In this document: in pieces, positions 24,016 to 32,499 of the stretch
Numbering within the stretch: position 1 is the first letter of the stretch
Layout of the letters: every line of letters starts with the position of its first letter
Source: Acidimicrobiia bacterium
GTDB taxonomy: Bacteria > Acidobacteriota > Vicinamibacteria > Vicinamibacterales > SCN-69-37
DNA: 64,000 bases
Assembly (NCBI GenBank): GCA_016871335.1
Contig: VFZF01000002.1
Location: forward strand, 1 to 64,000
Reading direction: 5' to 3'
The notes under the pieces: generated by a model
Told to the model about the DNA's origin: nothing
The model's input: only the letters and a program-made list of their open reading frames with translations
The model's database searches: none
Position numbers and translations under genes: made by a program

Positions 24016-24551
24016 ATGTGGCCGTGGCCGTTCGACGTCGTGCTGCTCGCGCTGACGGCCCCCTTCTGCCTGTGGCTCGGCATGGTCGCCCTCCAGCGCC
24101 GCCGGGTGCCCGGTTCGGCCACGTTTGCGTGGCTGACGTTGTCACTGGTGGTGTGGACGGGGCTCAGTGCGGTGCATCGCCTGCCGTTGTCGCTGGACGT
24201 GCGTGTGCTCGTCGCGCAGTTTCAGGGGATCGGCATCGTCGGCGTCGCGCCGCGTCACACTTCGCACCGGGCCTGGAGCGGTTGCCCAGGTCGTCCGGCG
24301 AGCGGCTTGTGCCCATGACGCCTCTGCGGTCTGGACGCTACGTCTTCGTCGAAGTGCGCGACACCGGAGCGGGGATGTCGCCGGAGACGACGGCGCGCAT
24401 GTTTGATCCGTTCTTCACCACAAACACCACGGGCCGCGGGCTGGGACCGGCGTCGGTCCAGGGCATCGTCCGCAGCCATCGCGGCGCGTTGGGCGTCGAC
24501 AGCGTCGAGGGGCGAGGCACGACGATTCGCGCCTGGTTTCCGGCGGCCTGA
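24016..24551 (+). pseudogene. Sensor histidine kinase remnant: N-terminal membrane part joined out of frame to an ATPase C-terminus
   Basis: Two pieces of one kinase in different frames. 24016-24318 encodes two hydrophobic helices (VVLLALTAPFCLWLGMVAL and FAWLTLSLVVWTGLSAV) like the start of a HisKA_7TM sensor. From about 24250 to 24551 another frame encodes the end of an HATPase_c domain: YVFVEVRDTGAGMSPETTA (G1 box), RMFDPFFTTNTTGRGLG (F and G2 boxes), ending GRGTTIRAWFPAA. The remaining membrane helices, PAS region, phospho-acceptor His and the N box are missing, and GLGLA has become GLGPA. An internal deletion plus frameshift near 24240-24260 explains this. It cannot be a working kinase. 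Confidence 0.8.
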
Positions 24552-24553
24552 CG

Positions 24554-25969
24554 ATGCCTCCGGTGGGCCCCTCGGGATTCACGCTGCGCAGTCTGGCGGA
24601 CCAGGCGTTCAGCCGCACGGCCGGTGCGCCGCTGATTGCCGGCAATGCCGTGCGCGTGCTGCGTGATGCGCGCGAAAACTACCCGGCCTGGGAAGCCGCG
24701 ATCCGCGAGGCGCACACGTCGATTCATCTTGAGATGTACATCATTCATGACGACCGGGTCGGCCGGCGCTTCATGGACCTGCTGGCCGCGAAGGCGCGTG
24801 AGGGCGTGGCCGTTCGTGTGATCTACGACTGGTTCGGCGCCGGCGTCAGCCGGCTGCGCGGACTGTTTCGTTCCCTCGAACTGGCCGGCGGCGAAGCGCG
24901 CGTGTGCAACCCGCCGTCGATCAAGGCGACGTTCGGCTTCATCCGGCGCAACCACCGCAAGCTGCTCGTCGTCGACGGGATGGTCGCGTACATCGGCGGT
25001 CTGTGCATCGGCGAAGCATGGGAGGGGATTCCGTCGAAACGGGTGGAACCCTGGCGCGACACCGCGGTGGAAATTCGCGGACCCGCAGTGGCGCACGCCG
25101 AGGAGTCGTTCGTCGAAAGCTGGCGATGGTGCGGCGGTGACCTCACCGGACTCGGCGCAGACGCACGGATCACGCCTGCCGAAGCAGGCACGGTCAGCCT
25201 GCGGATTGTCCCCACCGAACCGTTCTCCGCCGACATGCTGCGGCTGGATTTGCTCATCGCCTCCGTCGCGCGAGAGCGACTGTGGATCACCGACGCGTAT
25301 TTCATGGGGCACGGGCCATATGCCTCCGCGTTGACACGCGCGGCGCAGGATGGCGTCGATGTGCGCCTGCTCCTGCCGCATGGCAGCGACGTGGGGTGGA
25401 CGGTCCCCGTCTCGCGGTCGCTGTATCGATCGCTGGTGGACGCCGGCGTACGCGTCTACGAATGGACCGGATCGATGATGCACGCCAAGTCGGCCGTCGC
25501 GGATGACCGCTGGGTGCGGATCGGCTCGACCAACCTCAACATCAACAGCTGGCTCGGCAACTGGGAACTCGACGTGGTGATCGAGGACACGGACATTGCG
25601 GCAACGCTGGACGCGCACTTCCAGGAAGACCTCGTCTCAACCACGGCGATCTCGGTCGGGCCCAGGGGCCGTTTGATGGTGTCGCCCGCGCCCCGTCGTG
25701 GCCGCGCGCGCCAGTCGGCCCGCCGGGTGGTCCGCGAGGTCACCGGTGTCGCACGCAGCCTCAGCGCAGCCGTCACCGGCAGCCGTCCCCTCGAAGACTT
25801 CGAGGCCGGCCCCCTGCTGCTCCTTGGCACCACATTCCTCGTTCTTGCCGCCATCGGGTTGTGGGAACCACGCGCGGTGGCCTGGCCCATCGGCGCGATC
25901 TTCGTGTGGGTCGCGATCACCATGCTGATCGACGGCTGGCGGGCGCGCGCGCGGAGGCGAGAGCCATGA
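24554..25969 (+). CDS. Cardiolipin synthase-like phospholipase D family protein
   Basis: 471 aa. Two PLD half-sites: HRKLLVVDGMVAYIGG (His near 133) and MHAKSAVADDRWVRIGSTNLN (His near 309), both with H-x-K-x4-D intact. Between them are the conserved EMYIIHDDRVGRRF and YEWTGSMMHAK blocks typical of ClsB-type cardiolipin synthases; there is no N-terminal helix pair, but two C-terminal hydrophobic segments (about 416-455) anchor it to the membrane. The C-terminal position of the membrane segments is unusual for Cls. The ATG follows the kinase remnant by 2 bp and the TGA overlaps the fdhD ATG. Confidence 0.88.
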   Translation: MPPVGPSGFTLRSLADQAFSRTAGAPLIAGNAVRVLRDARENYPAWEAAIREAHTSIHLEMYIIHDDRVGRRFMDLLAAKAREGVAVRVIYDWFGAGVSRLRGLFRSLELAGGEARVCNPPSIKATFGFIRRNHRKLLVVDGMVAYIGGLCIGEAWEGIPSKRVEPWRDTAVEIRGPAVAHAEESFVESWRWCGGDLTGLGADARITPAEAGTVSLRIVPTEPFSADMLRLDLLIASVARERLWITDAYFMGHGPYASALTRAAQDGVDVRLLLPHGSDVGWTVPVSRSLYRSLVDAGVRVYEWTGSMMHAKSAVADDRWVRIGSTNLNINSWLGNWELDVVIEDTDIAATLDAHFQEDLVSTTAISVGPRGRLMVSPAPRRGRARQSARRVVREVTGVARSLSAAVTGSRPLEDFEAGPLLLLGTTFLVLAAIGLWEPRAVAWPIGAIFVWVAITMLIDGWRARARRREP

Positions 25970-26829
25970 CGCGCCCGGTGGTGATCCGCACGCTCGTCCG
26001 GTACCGCCAGGGTGATGGTCCCGGCCAGCCCGATCAGGATCTGGTCGCGGTCGAATCTCCGCTCACGCTGCGCATCCAGCCACCGGCCGGAGCCCCCGTC
26101 TCCCTCGGCATCCTGATGCGCACGCCGGGCGACGATGAAGACCTGGCGGTGGGGGCGTTGTTGGCGGAGGGTGTCATCCAGTCGATGGCTGACGTGCAGC
26201 GCGTGCACGTCACCATTGCGCCTTCCGGTCCGACAGGGAGCGTCGGCGTTGGCGACGAGGTGGTGGTGGATGTCGCGGCGACGGCGCGTGTCGACGCCGC
26301 GGCCGGTCGCGGCAGCGCGTCCACCAGTGCGTGCGGCTTGTGCGGCCGGCTTGAAGTGCTCGCGACCGACACCTCGACGGCGCTTTCGACGACACGGGAG
26401 ACGCCGATGGTGACTGCGGAGTGCCTCTCGGCGATACCCGATCAGCTGCGGGCGACTCAGGCTGCCTTTGACGACACCGGCGGGCTGCACGCGGCCGGCC
26501 TCTTCGAGGCAGACGGCACGTTGCGGCTTGTCCGTGAAGATGTCGGGCGTCACAACGCGGTGGACAAGGTGGCCGGGGCCCTGTTGCGGCAGCAGGCGAT
26601 CCCGGCAGCCACGCCTGTCCTGGCGGTCAGCGGCCGGGTGGCGTATGAAATTGTCCAGAAGGCGGCGCGGTGCGGCATCCCGGTGATTCTGGCGGTCGGT
26701 GCGCCGACGGACCTCGCGGTGGATGCGGCGAGATCGGCCGGCATCACCCTGGTGGGGTTCGCCCGGGAAGGCCGGTTCAACGTGTACACGTGGCCTGGCC
26801 GGGTGGTGCGGAATAGTCCGCAACCGTAG
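25966..26829 (+). CDS. fdhD: Formate dehydrogenase accessory sulfurtransferase FdhD
   Basis: 287 aa. FdhD passes sulfur from IscS to the molybdenum/tungsten-bisMGD cofactor of formate dehydrogenase (family knowledge). The double-cysteine loop TSACGLCGR (about 120-128), ESPLTLRI near the N-terminus, GGLHAAGLF, REDVGRHNAVDKV and the C-terminal FNVYTWPGRV are all conserved. The ATG at 25966 overlaps the PLD stop (ATGA) with GGAGG 10 nt upstream. No formate dehydrogenase or molybdopterin gene is in the window; the neighbouring cytochrome is truncated. Confidence 0.93.
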   Translation: MTRPVVIRTLVRYRQGDGPGQPDQDLVAVESPLTLRIQPPAGAPVSLGILMRTPGDDEDLAVGALLAEGVIQSMADVQRVHVTIAPSGPTGSVGVGDEVVVDVAATARVDAAAGRGSASTSACGLCGRLEVLATDTSTALSTTRETPMVTAECLSAIPDQLRATQAAFDDTGGLHAAGLFEADGTLRLVREDVGRHNAVDKVAGALLRQQAIPAATPVLAVSGRVAYEIVQKAARCGIPVILAVGAPTDLAVDAARSAGITLVGFAREGRFNVYTWPGRVVRNSPQP

Positions 26830-26833
26830 CGAA

Positions 26834-26890
26834 TGGGCGGGTGGGTAACTGGGCGGGTGGGCGGATGGTTGGCGGGTGGGCGGGTGGCAC
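26834..26890. repeat. 8-bp array, GGGCGGGT type
   Basis: Degenerate GGGCGGGT/GGGCGGAT words fill the gap after fdhD. Confidence 0.65.
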
Positions 26891-26923
26891 TGATCCTGCA
26901 GCGTGAACGTGTGCGACCGATCC

Positions 26924-27300
26924 ATGGCTCTTCGCTCACTCCTCATCGGCGTCGTGTTGGCCTGGTGCACCAGTCTCGGATTGGTGTCGGCAGTCCCGTC
27001 CACGGGTGCAACTCCTCCAAGTCCCCCGCCCGGCGCACAGGTTGTCACGGCCACCAGCGACGAGTGTCTGGCGTGTCACAGCGAATCCGTGGATGGGTCG
27101 CGTTTTGCGGAGTCGATTCACGGCGCGCTGGGCCTGAGCTGCACGACGTGTCACACGGATCTGGAAGGCAAGGAACTGCCGCACGAGACGCCACTGGCCA
27201 CGGTCACCTGCGCCACGTGCCATGAGGACGCAGTCGCCGCGTTCGACAAGAGCATCCATGCCGCGGCGAAACGGAAGGTCAGCGACAGTCCGGCCTCCGG
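26924..27300 (+). pseudogene. Truncated multihaem cytochrome c (c3-type)
   Basis: A signal peptide (ALRSLLIGVVLAWCTSLGLVSA) is followed by three haem motifs in about 75 residues: CLACH, CTTCH and CATCH, with the conserved FAESIHGALGLSC and FDKSIHAAA spacing of NrfB/DmsE- or NapC-associated multihaem proteins, which usually have more haems and often a membrane partner. After residue about 120 the similarity stops and the frame runs on (to 27613) through the blaI promoter and gene in a wrong frame with basic, repetitive residues. I read it as a 3'-truncated gene. A short three-haem protein using the run-on tail is possible but unlikely. Confidence 0.65.
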
Positions 27301-27338
27301 CCGTGCCGGTGGTACGGCGGGTTCATGGGGCTATCAGG

Positions 27339-27344
27339 TAAACT
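27339..27344 (+). promoter_or_regulatory. Candidate -10 upstream of blaI
   Basis: TAAACT, 30 nt before the ATG at 27375. An AGTATT/TATTTC stretch closer to the start is an alternative. A BlaI operator would be expected here, but I see no clear TACA-N-TGTA dyad. Confidence 0.3.
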
Positions 27345-27374
27345 TTGCGGGCGGGTTGGGCAGTATTTCCCACC

Positions 27375-27776
27375 ATGAGCTTCATGACGACCTCCTCCAC
27401 GGTTCTCGGTCCCCTCGAATGGCGGGTGCTGGATGCCCTGTGGCGCCGCGCTACGCCAGGCACGGTGCGCGACCTCCAGCCCGATTTTCCGGAGATCGCC
27501 TACACCACCCTCATGACCACCCTCGACAGGCTGCACCGGAAGGAAATCCTGGCCCGGACCAAGGCAGGCCGGGCGTTTGTGTATGCGCCGCGGCAAAGCC
27601 GCGCCGCCTTTGACTCCCACCGCGCGACCCGGGCCCTGCTGACGGCGGTCGAACGCGGCGGCGGAGCGCGTCCCGTCCTGTCGTGTTTTGTGGACGCGAT
27701 CGGCAACCACGACGAGGCGCTCCTGGCGGAACTGGAGTCGCTTGTGCGCGCGCGCCGGGCCGAGCGGGAGTCATAG
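27375..27776 (+). CDS. BlaI/MecI/CopY-family transcriptional repressor
   Basis: 133 aa. PenR winged-helix domain: LGPLEWRVLDALWRR (helix 1), DFPEIAYTTLMTTLDRLHRKEILARTKAGRAFVYAPRQS (recognition helix and wing), then a C-terminal dimerisation helix with DEALLAELESLVRARRAE. Members are released from DNA by proteolysis triggered by an M56-type partner; the adjacent gene supplies such a peptidase 11 bp downstream. The target is unknown, as no beta-lactamase is nearby; the TonB receptor downstream is a possibility. A TTG at 27345 would extend it by 10 residues that fit the family less well. Confidence 0.85.
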   Translation: MSFMTTSSTVLGPLEWRVLDALWRRATPGTVRDLQPDFPEIAYTTLMTTLDRLHRKEILARTKAGRAFVYAPRQSRAAFDSHRATRALLTAVERGGGARPVLSCFVDAIGNHDEALLAELESLVRARRAERES

Positions 27777-27787
27777 TCCCAATCCTG

Positions 27788-28732
27788 ATGAACGTACTCC
27801 TCCGGTGCGTCGTGTTGGCCCTGGCCGCCTTCGGCATCACCTTTGTGGCGGTGTCCCTGGTGATCGCCGCACGCTGGGCGCTCCGGCGGCCCGACGGCCC
27901 GGCGGCCTGGCGCGCTGACCGGCTGCTGCACCTCCGGCTTCAGCCGGCATTCTGGGCCCTCGTGGTGCTCGCCTTCTCCATCGTCGGCCTGTACCGGTTT
28001 GAATCGCGCGAAGGCGATGAACTGCTCGGACGGGTCTTCTGGTTCCTCGGAGCGTTCGGCGGGACCCTGCTCCTGGTCGCCATCGGGCGTATCGCCCGCA
28101 TGCAGTGTCGCACGAGGCGCCTGGCCAAGGCGTGGCTGGCCGACGCCACGCCCGTCACCCTCGCCGGTCTCCCGATTCCGGCCTTCTCCATCAACACCGG
28201 CTACCCGGTCGTCGCCGTCATCGGCGTGCTGCGCCCACGGCTGGTCATCGACCGCCTCGTCCTGCGGGCGTGCGCCGAATCTGAGTTGCAGGCGATACTG
28301 GCGCACGAACGTGGCCATGTGCGGCGCTGGGACAATCTCCGTCGCCTCGCCTTTGCCGCCGTGCCCGGCTCGTGGGGCGCCCCCGGACTCGCCCGCGCCT
28401 GGCGCGACGCCACGGAAGAGGCTGCGGATGACCTGGCCGCCGCGAGCGCAGATGACGCGCGGTTCCATCTGGCGACTGCGTTGCTCCGTGTGTCGCGGCT
28501 GGCACCGCCGCGCGACGAGGCCAACTGGCACGTGCACCTGCCCGCCAGCGCGCTGTATCGCGGCGACTCCATCGAACATCGCGTCCGGCGCCTGGTGGAC
28601 GGCTCCACGGCCGGGCCCCTCCGTGACCGCTCCTGGGCCACCGTCCTGGGTGCCCTGGTCATCGCGACCGCCTTCGCCCTGCAACGCGAGATTCACGACG
28701 CCATGGAAGTGGTCGTCGCCGTCCTTCCATAA
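27788..28732 (+). CDS. M56-family membrane metallopeptidase (BlaR1-like, no sensor domain)
   Basis: 314 aa with helices near 5-28, 57-75, 84-103 and 285-305. LAHERGHVRRWDN supplies HExxH (about 173-177) and ATEEAADDLAA the downstream Glu ligand, so the zinc site is complete. PAFSINTGYPVVAVIGVLRPRLVIDRLVL is the M56 strand preceding the helix. There is no penicillin-binding sensor domain after the last helix; how the peptidase is triggered is open. It forms a two-gene regulatory unit with the BlaI-like repressor. Confidence 0.85.
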   Translation: MNVLLRCVVLALAAFGITFVAVSLVIAARWALRRPDGPAAWRADRLLHLRLQPAFWALVVLAFSIVGLYRFESREGDELLGRVFWFLGAFGGTLLLVAIGRIARMQCRTRRLAKAWLADATPVTLAGLPIPAFSINTGYPVVAVIGVLRPRLVIDRLVLRACAESELQAILAHERGHVRRWDNLRRLAFAAVPGSWGAPGLARAWRDATEEAADDLAAASADDARFHLATALLRVSRLAPPRDEANWHVHLPASALYRGDSIEHRVRRLVDGSTAGPLRDRSWATVLGALVIATAFALQREIHDAMEVVVAVLP

Positions 28733-28773
28733 ATCGCCCGGTACGGCAGTTGGTAGTAGCGACCGCCCCCCTC

Positions 28774-28779
28774 TACACT
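28774..28779 (+). promoter_or_regulatory. Promoter of the second TonB receptor
   Basis: TACACT ends 6 nt before the ATG at 28786; TTGGTA at 28750-28755 with an 18-bp spacer is a plausible -35. The transcript would be leaderless. Confidence 0.5.
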
Positions 28780-28785
28780 CGGCCG

Positions 28786-30984
28786 ATGCGCACCATGCTG
28801 GCCTGGCTGTTGATTGTCCTCGGTGCGGCAGCACCCGCGTGGGCGTCGCCGGACTTCCGCGGGCGGCTCGTCCACAAACAGGACGGGCGGCCCATCCCCG
28901 GCGCTGAAGTTCTCATCGTCGGCCTGACCGGATCAGTGAAGACCGACGCGGACGGCCGGTTCTCCTGGAATCCCACGCCCGCGACACCGTTCGACGTGCT
29001 CGTCGTGCTTCCGGGTGGCCGGGTCACACGGCCCACGATCGTGACGGCTCACAACTGGTCCGCCGTCCTCACCATCGAAATCGAATCCGTGCTCAACGAG
29101 GAAGTCACCGTCACTGCCGGAGTGGCCCCAAGCATCGACGCGGCCGCGGGCGCGGGGATGACGATGCTGACCGCGAGGGATATTGCGCTGCGCCTGCCGA
29201 GCAACCTCAATCAGGCGCTGGAGAACGTGCCGGGCGTGAGCCAGGTGTCCGAGGGCCAGGCGGCGGTGCCTGCGGTACGTGGTCTGGCGCGTGGACGAAC
29301 GCTGATTTTGATCGACGGGGCGCGGGTGACGTCCGAGCGGCGCGTCGGTCCGAGCGCCACGTTCCTCGATCCCTTCTCGATTGATCACATCGACATTGCA
29401 CGAGGTCCGGGATCAGTCGCGTACGGGTCGGGCGCGTTTGGCGGCGTGATCTCGGTGCGCACGCGGCGTCCGTCGATGAACGCGGGATGGACAGGGCGCG
29501 TCACCGGGTCGCTTGGCGGCGGCGTGCCGGAGCGGCGCGGCGGCTTCGAACTGGCGAAGGGCTACGGCACGGGCGCCGTGCTGCTGCAGGCCCACGCGCG
29601 CACGGCCGACGACTACGCGGGGCCCGAGGTGACCGTTGACAACTCCGGCTGGTCCGACCGCGGGTTCCTGGCGCGTGTAGATCAGCAACTGGCCGGCGGC
29701 GTGCTGTCGGCCTCGTGGCAGAGCGACTTCGGGCGTGACATCGAACGGCCCCGCAACAACTCCGCCGCCACGCGGTTCTACTACCCGTTCGAAGATTCGC
29801 ACCGCGCGACCATCACCTTCGAACGCAGCCGTACGGGCGCGTTTGATCAGGTCAGGCTGCAGGGGTTTGTCGGACGGTTTGCGCAGCGCACCGACCAGGA
29901 TCGTGTGGCCACCGCCACGGTCACGCGCCGCATTGAACGCGGAGAGGTGGCGGCCAACGACTTCTCGATGCGCGCGAGTGCGGAGAAGGCCACCGGCCGG
30001 ATGCGTCTGGAGCTCGGCTCCGAAGTGAGCGGCCGGTTCGGCCTTGAGGCCGAGGACAGCACGATCACGTTCTCCTCGACCGGTGTGCAGTCATCGATCA
30101 CAACCACCATCTCCACGGAATCTGTGCGCCGGGTCGACACCGGCCTGTTTGTGCAGGCGGACATGCCGGTGGCCGCGCGCGTGCTCGCTGCCGCCGGTGC
30201 CAGGCTTGATGTGGTGCGGACGACAAATCGTGGCGGCTACTTCGGGGATCGCTCGATCGCGCATCAGGCGCTGGCTGGATTCGGGTCGCTGGTGATTGGA
30301 CCGTTCCAGGGCCTCACGTTCACCGGCATGGTGTCGCGCGGGTTCCGTGATCCGACGATCTCGGATCGCTTCTATCGCGGCCCCACCGGACGCGGCTACA
30401 TCACGGGCAACCCGGATCTGCGTCCGGAAACCAGTCTGCAAACCGATCTCGGCGCGCGGTACAGCGCAGGTCCCGTGCGCCTCGCCCTGTACGGCTACCG
30501 CTATCGCATCACCGATCTCGTCGAACGGTACGCCACGTCCACGGACTTCTTCTTCCTCCGCAATCGCGGGCGCGCGGACATCACCGGCGTGGAACTGGAA
30601 GTGCAGGCGGAACTCGGCCGCGGACTGTCCCTCGACGTGTCGGGCCAGCTCGCGCGCGGCAAGGCGGTGCCGGAAGATACGTGGCTCGACGACTTGGCCC
30701 CCGATATGGTGATGGCCACGCTCCGCAAACGGATTCGCGACAACGCGTCCGTCCGCATCCGTATGGCGGCCTACCGCGCTGATGCACGCCCTGGTCCCAG
30801 CGAGGTCGAGGCCCCGGGGTATCGCCTCGTCGACGCGGGGGCCAACTGGTGGCTCACGCCCCACCTCGAACTCCGGCTCATCGGCCGCAACCTGTTCAAC
30901 GCGGCCTACTTCGCCAGTCCCGATCCGCGCTGGGTCTACGCTCCCGGTCGTCACGGCTCCCTCACCGCCGTCGTCCAGTTCTGA
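28786..30984 (+). CDS. TonB-dependent receptor with N-terminal carboxypeptidase-regulatory-like domain
   Basis: 732 aa. Signal peptide 1-20 (AAAPAWAS), a beta-sandwich at about 22-100, then a classical plug (about 105-230): ALENVPGVSQVSEGQAAVPAVRGLARGRTLILIDGARV and IDIARGPGSVAYGSGAFGGVISVRT are textbook plug motifs. The barrel continues to the end; NPDLRPETSLQTDLGARY is the conserved TonB_dep_Rec barrel block and it ends in GSLTAVVQF with terminal Phe. Shorter than the Oar-like receptor and closer to siderophore/vitamin receptors. Substrate unknown; regulation by the upstream BlaI/M56 pair is possible. Confidence 0.92.
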   Translation: MRTMLAWLLIVLGAAAPAWASPDFRGRLVHKQDGRPIPGAEVLIVGLTGSVKTDADGRFSWNPTPATPFDVLVVLPGGRVTRPTIVTAHNWSAVLTIEIESVLNEEVTVTAGVAPSIDAAAGAGMTMLTARDIALRLPSNLNQALENVPGVSQVSEGQAAVPAVRGLARGRTLILIDGARVTSERRVGPSATFLDPFSIDHIDIARGPGSVAYGSGAFGGVISVRTRRPSMNAGWTGRVTGSLGGGVPERRGGFELAKGYGTGAVLLQAHARTADDYAGPEVTVDNSGWSDRGFLARVDQQLAGGVLSASWQSDFGRDIERPRNNSAATRFYYPFEDSHRATITFERSRTGAFDQVRLQGFVGRFAQRTDQDRVATATVTRRIERGEVAANDFSMRASAEKATGRMRLELGSEVSGRFGLEAEDSTITFSSTGVQSSITTTISTESVRRVDTGLFVQADMPVAARVLAAAGARLDVVRTTNRGGYFGDRSIAHQALAGFGSLVIGPFQGLTFTGMVSRGFRDPTISDRFYRGPTGRGYITGNPDLRPETSLQTDLGARYSAGPVRLALYGYRYRITDLVERYATSTDFFFLRNRGRADITGVELEVQAELGRGLSLDVSGQLARGKAVPEDTWLDDLAPDMVMATLRKRIRDNASVRIRMAAYRADARPGPSEVEAPGYRLVDAGANWWLTPHLELRLIGRNLFNAAYFASPDPRWVYAPGRHGSLTAVVQF

Positions 30985-30985
30985 T

Positions 30986-31207
30986 TTGCGCCTGCTGGAT
31001 CTCTTCCGTCGCCGCATCGCTGCGCCACCACAGGTCACCGAGTGGTGGAAGGCGGCCACTGCCCTGACGACGGCCCCGGCCGTTGACGGCGTGGCTGCGC
31101 TGAAGGCCTCGATCGTGAGCGATGAGGAGGCGGCGCGTGTGACGGACGCGAAGCGGGATCTGCCTGTGCTGACCACACAACACCGCGTCATCGGCACCGA
31201 CACCTGA
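30986..31207 (+). CDS. Small hypothetical ORF
   Basis: A 73-aa frame from a TTG 1 bp after the receptor stop: LRLLDLFRRR..., middle VTEWWKAATALTTAPAVDG, end LTTQHRVIGTDT. I recognise no domain. Composition is like real coding sequence but the start is weak and there is no Shine-Dalgarno. It could be a remnant of a longer gene. The rest of 30985-31323 holds only repeat words. Confidence 0.25.
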   Translation: MRLLDLFRRRIAAPPQVTEWWKAATALTTAPAVDGVAALKASIVSDEEAARVTDAKRDLPVLTTQHRVIGTDT

Positions 31208-31239
31208 AGGGCCGCCTGCGGGTGCGGATCCGGCGCAAC

Positions 31240-31310
31240 ACCTTCGAGAACCCTGCACCCAGCACCTCGAACGGCACCATGAACCATGAACCGATGAACC
31301 ATGAACCCCG
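31240..31310. repeat. 70-bp word-repeat element ending in ATGAACC heptamers, copy 1
   Basis: GAACCC/GCACCCA words, then ACGGCACC and repeated ATGAACC/GATGAACC units. The same order recurs at 32656-32728, 36697-36766 and 44370-44428. Confidence 0.75.
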
Positions 31311-31323
31311 GAGGTCAGTCATA

Positions 31324-32499
31324 ATGACCGACGGCATGCCCGTTGTTCTTGGCTCTGACATCCTCGCTGACCGCGCCCTGCTGAAAGGCCGCACGGTCGG
31401 TATTGTCTGCAACCCCGCGTCCATCGATTCCCGGTTCCGGCACGTGATCGACCGGCTGACCGCCGCAGGTGTACACGTCGGCGCGATCTTTGGTCCGCAG
31501 CATGGATTCCGATCCGATCTGCAGGAGAACATGATCGAATCGCCGCATGGGGAGGATGCCCTGCGCGGCGTGCGCGTGTATTCGCTCTACAGCGAGACGC
31601 GGACCCCCACGCCGGAGATGCTGAGCGGGCTCGACGCACTCGTCATCGATCTGCAGGATGTGGGTACGCGGATCTATACCTACATCTACACGATGGCGAA
31701 CTGCCTGACGGCGGCGGCCGCACAGCACCTGCCGGTGGTCGTGTGCGATCGGCCGAATCCGATAGGCGGACATCTGGTCGAAGGCCCGATGTTGTTTGAC
31801 GGCTTTCAGTCGTTCGTCGGCCAGTACCCGATTCCGATGCGGCATGGAATGACGATTGGCGAGTTGGCGAAGATGTTCAACGAACACTTCCACATCGGAG
31901 CCAAGCTCGAAGTCGTGGCGATGCAGGGGTGGATACGCTCGCAATGGTGGGACGAGGTCGGCATCCCGTGGGTGCTGCCGTCTCCAAACATTCCGACGGT
32001 TGAGAGCGCGATTGTGTATCCGGGCGCGGTGTTGTTTGAGGGCACCAATGTGTCGGAAGGCCGCGGCACCACGAAGCCGTTTGAGCTGTGTGGCGCACCG
32101 TGGGTGACGTCACCTGAGCGCTTCGCCGCCGACCTCAACGCACGCCGGTTGCCGGGTGTGGTGTTCCGGCCGCACGCGTTCGAGCCGGTGTTCCACAAAC
32201 ACGCCGGCGTCCTGTGTGGCGGCTGTCAGATTCACGTGACCGATCGCGAGACCTTCCGCGCCGTCGAAACCGGCGTCGCGCTCATCGAAGCCTTCCGCGC
32301 TGCGGCCCCCGATCAGTTCGCCTGGCGCGAGCCGCCGTACGAATACGAATACACGATCCCGCCGATCGACATCCTCTACGGCTCAGCCGCGCTGCGCGAA
32401 GGGCTCGAAGCCGGTGCGGTCACCGCCACGCTCGCACGCGCGTGGCCTGGGGAGTGTGCGAGCTTTGGGGCTGTTCGCGCTGGGTATCTGCTCTACTGA
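31324..32499 (+). CDS. DUF1343 protein, exo-beta-N-acetylmuramidase NamZ-like
   Basis: 391 aa from the ATG at 31324, 8 nt after GGAGG. The DUF1343 family includes NamZ, which releases MurNAc from peptidoglycan fragments. Family blocks: TVGIVCNPASIDSRF, FGPQHGFRSDLQENM, VYSLYSETRTPTPEML, LVIDLQDVGTRIYTYIYTM, VVCDRPNPIGG, and EGTNVSEGRGTTKPFE in the C-terminal domain. No signal peptide is visible, unlike secreted B. subtilis NamZ, so it may act on recycled muropeptides in the cytoplasm or use another route. The longer open frame upstream is repeat sequence, not coding. Confidence 0.88.
   Translation: MTDGMPVVLGSDILADRALLKGRTVGIVCNPASIDSRFRHVIDRLTAAGVHVGAIFGPQHGFRSDLQENMIESPHGEDALRGVRVYSLYSETRTPTPEMLSGLDALVIDLQDVGTRIYTYIYTMANCLTAAAAQHLPVVVCDRPNPIGGHLVEGPMLFDGFQSFVGQYPIPMRHGMTIGELAKMFNEHFHIGAKLEVVAMQGWIRSQWWDEVGIPWVLPSPNIPTVESAIVYPGAVLFEGTNVSEGRGTTKPFELCGAPWVTSPERFAADLNARRLPGVVFRPHAFEPVFHKHAGVLCGGCQIHVTDRETFRAVETGVALIEAFRAAAPDQFAWREPPYEYEYTIPPIDILYGSAALREGLEAGAVTATLARAWPGECASFGAVRAGYLLY

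Noticed and set aside
31240-31310. CRISPR-like array
   Set aside because: Units are 7-9 bp with no spacers of regular length, and no cas genes are present.
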